A program made the position numbers and the translations under genes. The notes beneath the pieces are model-generated. The model was not told where the DNA came from, searched no databases, and worked only from the letters and a program-made list of their open reading frames with translations. From positions 248,001 through 312,000 of the forward strand of contig NZ_CAESCM010000002.1 in NCBI RefSeq assembly GCF_903166585.1: DNA of 64,000 bases, written 5' to 3'. Shown one piece after another: positions 61,488-64,000 of this stretch; positions within the stretch are counted from its first letter, which is position 1; each line of letters opens with the position of its first letter. The DNA is from Pedobacter ghigonis. Lineage in GTDB: Bacteria > Bacteroidota > Bacteroidia > Sphingobacteriales > Sphingobacteriaceae.

Positions 61488-61853
61488 ATGGCGCTCCATA
61501 ATGATTTAGGCCGTTTAGGCGAAAGTATTGCCAGGAAATATCTGGAAGACAAGGACTACGAGCTACTGGATGAAAACTGGACCTACGGTAAATCAGAAGT
61601 CGATCTTATTGTTTATAAAGATGGGATAATGATCTTTGTAGAAGTGAAATCGCGTAGTTCGGTTGCTTTTGGGGAGCCCGAAGATTTTGTCGGCAAAGCC
61701 AAACAGATACAAATGGAACTTGCCGCCAATGCTTATATAGAAATCATGAATCATCAAAATGATATCCGTTTTGATATTATTGCAGTTACATTTACCAAAA
61801 ATAAAGATTATACATTAAACCATATTGAAGATGCATTTTGGCCTGAAGACTAA
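61488..61853 (+). CDS. YraN family protein (UPF0102, predicted nuclease fold)
   Basis: A 121-residue protein with a PD-(D/E)xK-like core: LGRLGESIARKYLE near 7-20, then KSEVDLIVYKD near 36-46 with the Asp, and MIFVEVKSRS near 49-58 with the E-x-K pair. Members are predicted nucleases linked to recombination or repair, with little direct proof. It lies 100 bp after dnaG and overlaps the next gene by 23 bp, so a shared transcript with the glutaminyl cyclase gene is likely. Confidence 0.92.
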   Translation: MALHNDLGRLGESIARKYLEDKDYELLDENWTYGKSEVDLIVYKDGIMIFVEVKSRSSVAFGEPEDFVGKAKQIQMELAANAYIEIMNHQNDIRFDIIAVTFTKNKDYTLNHIEDAFWPED

Positions 61854-62913
61854 CGCTATTAAAAAAATTATATACCTCGGTTTAACCTGTGCAGTGTTTA
61901 GTGCCTGCAAAAACGATGCTAGTACCAATTACCGCAGTTTTCTATCTCCCATGATTGGTGTTAACGTGCCCTTAGGCAACGAGATCGATGTAAAGGTGCA
62001 GTTTGGCAGCGGAGAGCCCATAGATTCGGTGGTTTACTTAATCGATACCATAAAAGTAATTGCCAAAACAGATACCGGAGCCGTTAAGCTTAAAACCGAA
62101 GGACTTAAACTGGGTAACCACCTGTTAACCGCGAAAATTTTCGGAGCAGGTAAATCAGAAGATATTACATCCAATATCAACTTGCTGGCAGCTAAGGCAC
62201 CCGTAGCATATACCTATAAAGTAATAAAAACCTTGCCACACGATACCGCTTCATATGTAGAAGGTTTGGAATACCACAACGGCTTTTTTTACGAAAGTGC
62301 TGGCGATTACGGTCATTCGAGCCTGCGTAAAGTAGAACCTTCAACCGGTAAAATATTACAGAAAACCGATTTGGATAAACAATATTTCGGAGAAGGGATT
62401 ACAGTGGTAGGAGATAAGATTATCCAGCTTACCTACCGCGAGAAAGTAGGTTTTGTGTACGATAAAAATACCTTAAAAAAACTATCAGAATTTGCCTACA
62501 CCACCGGCCGGGAAGGTTGGGGACTTGCTTTTGATGGCGAAAAAATATTAAATACCGATGGTTCGAATACCATCTTTTTCCTGAATAAAGATAACTACCA
62601 GAAAATTGGTTCTATTGATGTATTTGATGATAAAGGGGCTATTCAGAACCTGAACGAACTTGAGTACATTGATGGTAAAATATATGCCAACGTGTATACC
62701 ACCAATAATATGCTGATCATCAATCCCCAAACAGGCGTTGTAGAAAGCAGCATAGATTTATCGGGATTATTGCCGGCCGATTATTTCAAAACAGAAGATG
62801 CAAGGGCCAATAATGTACTTAACGGCATTGCTTACGATAAGGTTGGTAAGAGACTCTTTGTGGCAGGTAAGAAATGGCCACATATTTTCCAGATTGAACT
62901 GATTAAAAAGTAA
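61831..62913 (+). CDS. glutaminyl-peptide cyclotransferase lipoprotein
   Basis: A lipoprotein of about 360 residues of the plant/bacterial five-bladed propeller glutaminyl cyclase family. Lipobox FSAC near residue 26 follows a basic n-region. A beta-sandwich domain at about 30-125 precedes the propeller: VEGLEYHNGFFYESAGDYGHSSL near 140-165, GEGITVVGDKIIQLTYREK near 190, ILNTDGSNTIFF near 230, LNELEYIDGKIYANVY near 265, and NGIAYDKVGKRLFVAGKKWP near 335-355. It converts N-terminal Gln to pyroglutamate, matching the many exported proteins here with Gln after the cleavage site. ATG at 61831 (not the TTG at 61825) starts it. Confidence 0.92.
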   Translation: MHFGLKTNAIKKIIYLGLTCAVFSACKNDASTNYRSFLSPMIGVNVPLGNEIDVKVQFGSGEPIDSVVYLIDTIKVIAKTDTGAVKLKTEGLKLGNHLLTAKIFGAGKSEDITSNINLLAAKAPVAYTYKVIKTLPHDTASYVEGLEYHNGFFYESAGDYGHSSLRKVEPSTGKILQKTDLDKQYFGEGITVVGDKIIQLTYREKVGFVYDKNTLKKLSEFAYTTGREGWGLAFDGEKILNTDGSNTIFFLNKDNYQKIGSIDVFDDKGAIQNLNELEYIDGKIYANVYTTNNMLIINPQTGVVESSIDLSGLLPADYFKTEDARANNVLNGIAYDKVGKRLFVAGKKWPHIFQIELIKK

Positions 62914-62954
62914 CCAAAAAGGCCGGATTTTAGTAAAAATTCCGGCCTTTTTGG
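62914..62954. terminator. bidirectional terminator between the cyclase and DUF4251 genes
   Basis: A perfect 14 bp inverted repeat, CCAAAAAGGCCGGA and TCCGGCCTTTTTGG, lies between convergent genes, with A/T-rich flanks on both sides. Confidence 0.9.
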
Positions 62955-62956
62955 TT

Positions 62957-63487
62957 TTAATCTTTTTTCTTGGGCTCATCCAGATAGCCATTAAAAAGAA
63001 TGGGTTGCTTGTTTATACTGGTAGCCGTTAAAGAGGCATAACCATTGGTAGAAATATTAATGGTAAACCGGTAATTTTCCTTGCTTACATCCTTAGTATT
63101 AATCTGGATGGTATAGGCTCCTCTTTTATTTTTGGTTTCGGTATAACTAAAATCTTTCGAAGTAAATTTAATTCCGCCCTGTGTTGGGTCCATGGGGGCC
63201 GAAAATGCTCTGCCGTAATAAGGCAGGTAAGCTACAATACTATCTTTAGTTACCCTAACATCGTATTGCGAACCCGAAAGGTTAATACTCGATCCTCCCT
63301 GCCCGCCGGGCATCATCATCAGTACTTTATTGATGTCGTTATTAGCCATTGGGATAGCCGTATTGGCTACAAATATATAATTCTTATCGCCAACAATCCG
63401 GGTAGTGGTTTCTTTGTTTGTTTGGGCAAACAACTGAGTAGCAAAAGAAATAAATGCCAGGCTCAATATTAAATTTAAACGTTTCAT
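62957..63487 (-). CDS. DUF4251 domain exported protein
   Basis: A 176-residue protein with a signal peptide to Ala21 and mature Gln22. The DUF4251 body shows YIFVANTAIPM near 36, SINLSGSQYDVRVTKDSIVAYLPYYGRAF near 67-95 in pieces, and the late strand NGYASLTATSINKQPILFNGYL near 147-168. Members are periplasmic or secreted barrel-like proteins restricted to Bacteroidota with unknown function. The C-terminus (EPKKKD) is basic and acidic. It follows the partial repeat protein gene with 97 bp between. Confidence 0.9.
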   Translation of the reverse strand: MKRLNLILSLAFISFATQLFAQTNKETTTRIVGDKNYIFVANTAIPMANNDINKVLMMMPGGQGGSSINLSGSQYDVRVTKDSIVAYLPYYGRAFSAPMDPTQGGIKFTSKDFSYTETKNKRGAYTIQINTKDVSKENYRFTINISTNGYASLTATSINKQPILFNGYLDEPKKKD

Positions 63488-63584
63488 AATGTGTGTTTTT
63501 AAATGTTTAACAATTTAAAGATGCGCCAATACGGAATATTCCATAATGGTGCCAAGAATGAAATGCTTAGTAAATTTAACGAAT

Positions 63585-64000
63585 TTAGTTCTTATATAAA
63601 GGGTTTACGCCTGTAGAATTACTCGACTTATAAAGGGGATTGCTCTTTTCAGTTTCTGATGCGCCAAGTGCTGTGAATTTATAGTTTCCCGGTTCCAGGT
63701 TGTTTAGTGCTATCGTTCCGTTTTCATCCGTAATCAGGGTAATTAAACTACCACCTGGATTTTTGCCACCCTTAACAATAATGCCGCCAATTGGCGAGCC
63801 TGCAACCCTCGATTTAGGGTTACTTGCTGGTACAGAAATAACCAGTTTAAGGTTCCCGGCAGTGGGATTTTCAAATTGTATTTCTCCTTTTTCGTTTGTG
63901 GTGAGGTTAATGGTATTATCGCCTGTATTTTTACCTCCTTTAACCACAATACCGCCAATGGGCTGACCTGCAACAAAACTGACTTCACCAGTGGTAACAT
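63585..64000 (-). CDS. partial protein with tandem GGKN-type carboxypeptidase-regulatory-like repeats
   Basis: The C-terminal 138 or so residues of a longer protein whose start lies beyond the window edge. Two repeats of about 47-50 residues are visible, each starting with V-A-G-[QS]-P-I-G-G-I-[IV]-V-K-G-G-K-N. Each continues with the T.T[ND]E.G.I...N...G.[YL] pattern of Cna-B/carboxypeptidase-regulatory-like strands. The tail carries NPLYK twice (NPLYKSSNSTG, NPLYKN). Such repeats form small beta-sandwich modules on exported proteins. Full length and localisation cannot be judged from here. Confidence 0.8.
   Translation of the reverse strand, partial: VTTGEVSFVAGQPIGGIVVKGGKNTGDNTINLTTNEKGEIQFENPTAGNLKLVISVPASNPKSRVAGSPIGGIIVKGGKNPGGSLITLITDENGTIALNNLEPGNYKFTALGASETEKSNPLYKSSNSTGVNPLYKN

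Noticed and set aside
1..64000. CRISPR array, tRNA, rRNA, prophage or IS element
   Set aside because: No regularly spaced direct repeats, no tRNA T-arm/acceptor patterns in the gaps, and no integrase, transposase or phage structural gene was seen. The repeats present are short interspersed types.

Overview
The window is chromosomal DNA from a member of the Bacteroidota, most likely a Sphingobacteriaceae species close to Pedobacter or Mucilaginibacter. The evidence is the type IX secretion protein PorV, Crp/Fnr regulators in place of many sigma-factor families, promoter -7 boxes of the form TAnnTTTG, A-rich leaders without Shine-Dalgarno sites, DUF4251/DUF2027/DUF2459 proteins, and at least ten exported proteins whose predicted mature N-terminus is glutamine. 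The genus is an inference. I found no rRNA, tRNA, CRISPR array, prophage or classical insertion sequence.

Layout. 1-2.3 kb: porV and ispF, then a decayed membrane-protein gene. 2.6-6.0 kb: a GH18-CE4-GT2 fusion for an exopolysaccharide. 6.2-8.7 kb: pirin, YceI, and a Crp/Fnr gene behind a tiny Cys-rich FeoB-associated membrane protein. 9.0-15.2 kb: the most unusual region, two ATP-grasp ligases, a class I glutamine amidotransferase, a GCS2 carboxylate-amine ligase and two alpha/beta-hydrolase esterases, which I read as an undescribed amide or peptide metabolite pathway. 15.2-20.6 kb: DUF1801, DUF2459, a VOC protein, a secreted caspase-like protease divergent from a TPR membrane protein, and a small lipoprotein. 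20.8-28.4 kb: Crp/Fnr plus hydrolase, typA, a lipid A-type acyltransferase, a beta-lactamase-like serine hydrolase, a kinase-like unknown protein and a DJ-1/PfpI protein. 28.6-30.7 kb: two glycosyltransferases, both with probable TTG starts. 30.9-38.9 kb: a tricorn-like protease, a methyltransferase, a rhomboid protease, an alpha-L-fucosidase and a CREST/alkaline-ceramidase-like membrane hydrolase. 39-44.5 kb: ThuA, LMW phosphatase, lipoproteins, S1/P1 nuclease and fumC. 44.7-49.4 kb: rsgA, a DUF2027-Smr protein, a pirin-like pair and an intradiol dioxygenase lipoprotein. 49.5-64 kb: secA, a PEGA lipoprotein, a SPOR protein, an M20 hydrolase, a serine hydrolase, an SGNH hydrolase, a GIY-YIG unit, dnaG, yraN, a glutaminyl cyclase lipoprotein, DUF4251, and a tandem-repeat protein cut by the window edge.

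How it fits together. Much of the content concerns the cell envelope: secretion (SecA, PorV), maturation of exported proteins (glutaminyl cyclase acting on N-terminal Gln), lipid A and polysaccharide synthesis, and many exported hydrolases. Housekeeping genes (typA, secA, dnaG, rsgA, fumC, ispF) are interspersed. Intergenic regions carry several families of short repeats: CGTCATTGCGA...AAGCAATC elements, which flank the GIY-YIG gene, ACCACAAAG/AACCGCAAAG inverted repeats, and ATTCA-rich and AACAATTAACC-rich tracts.
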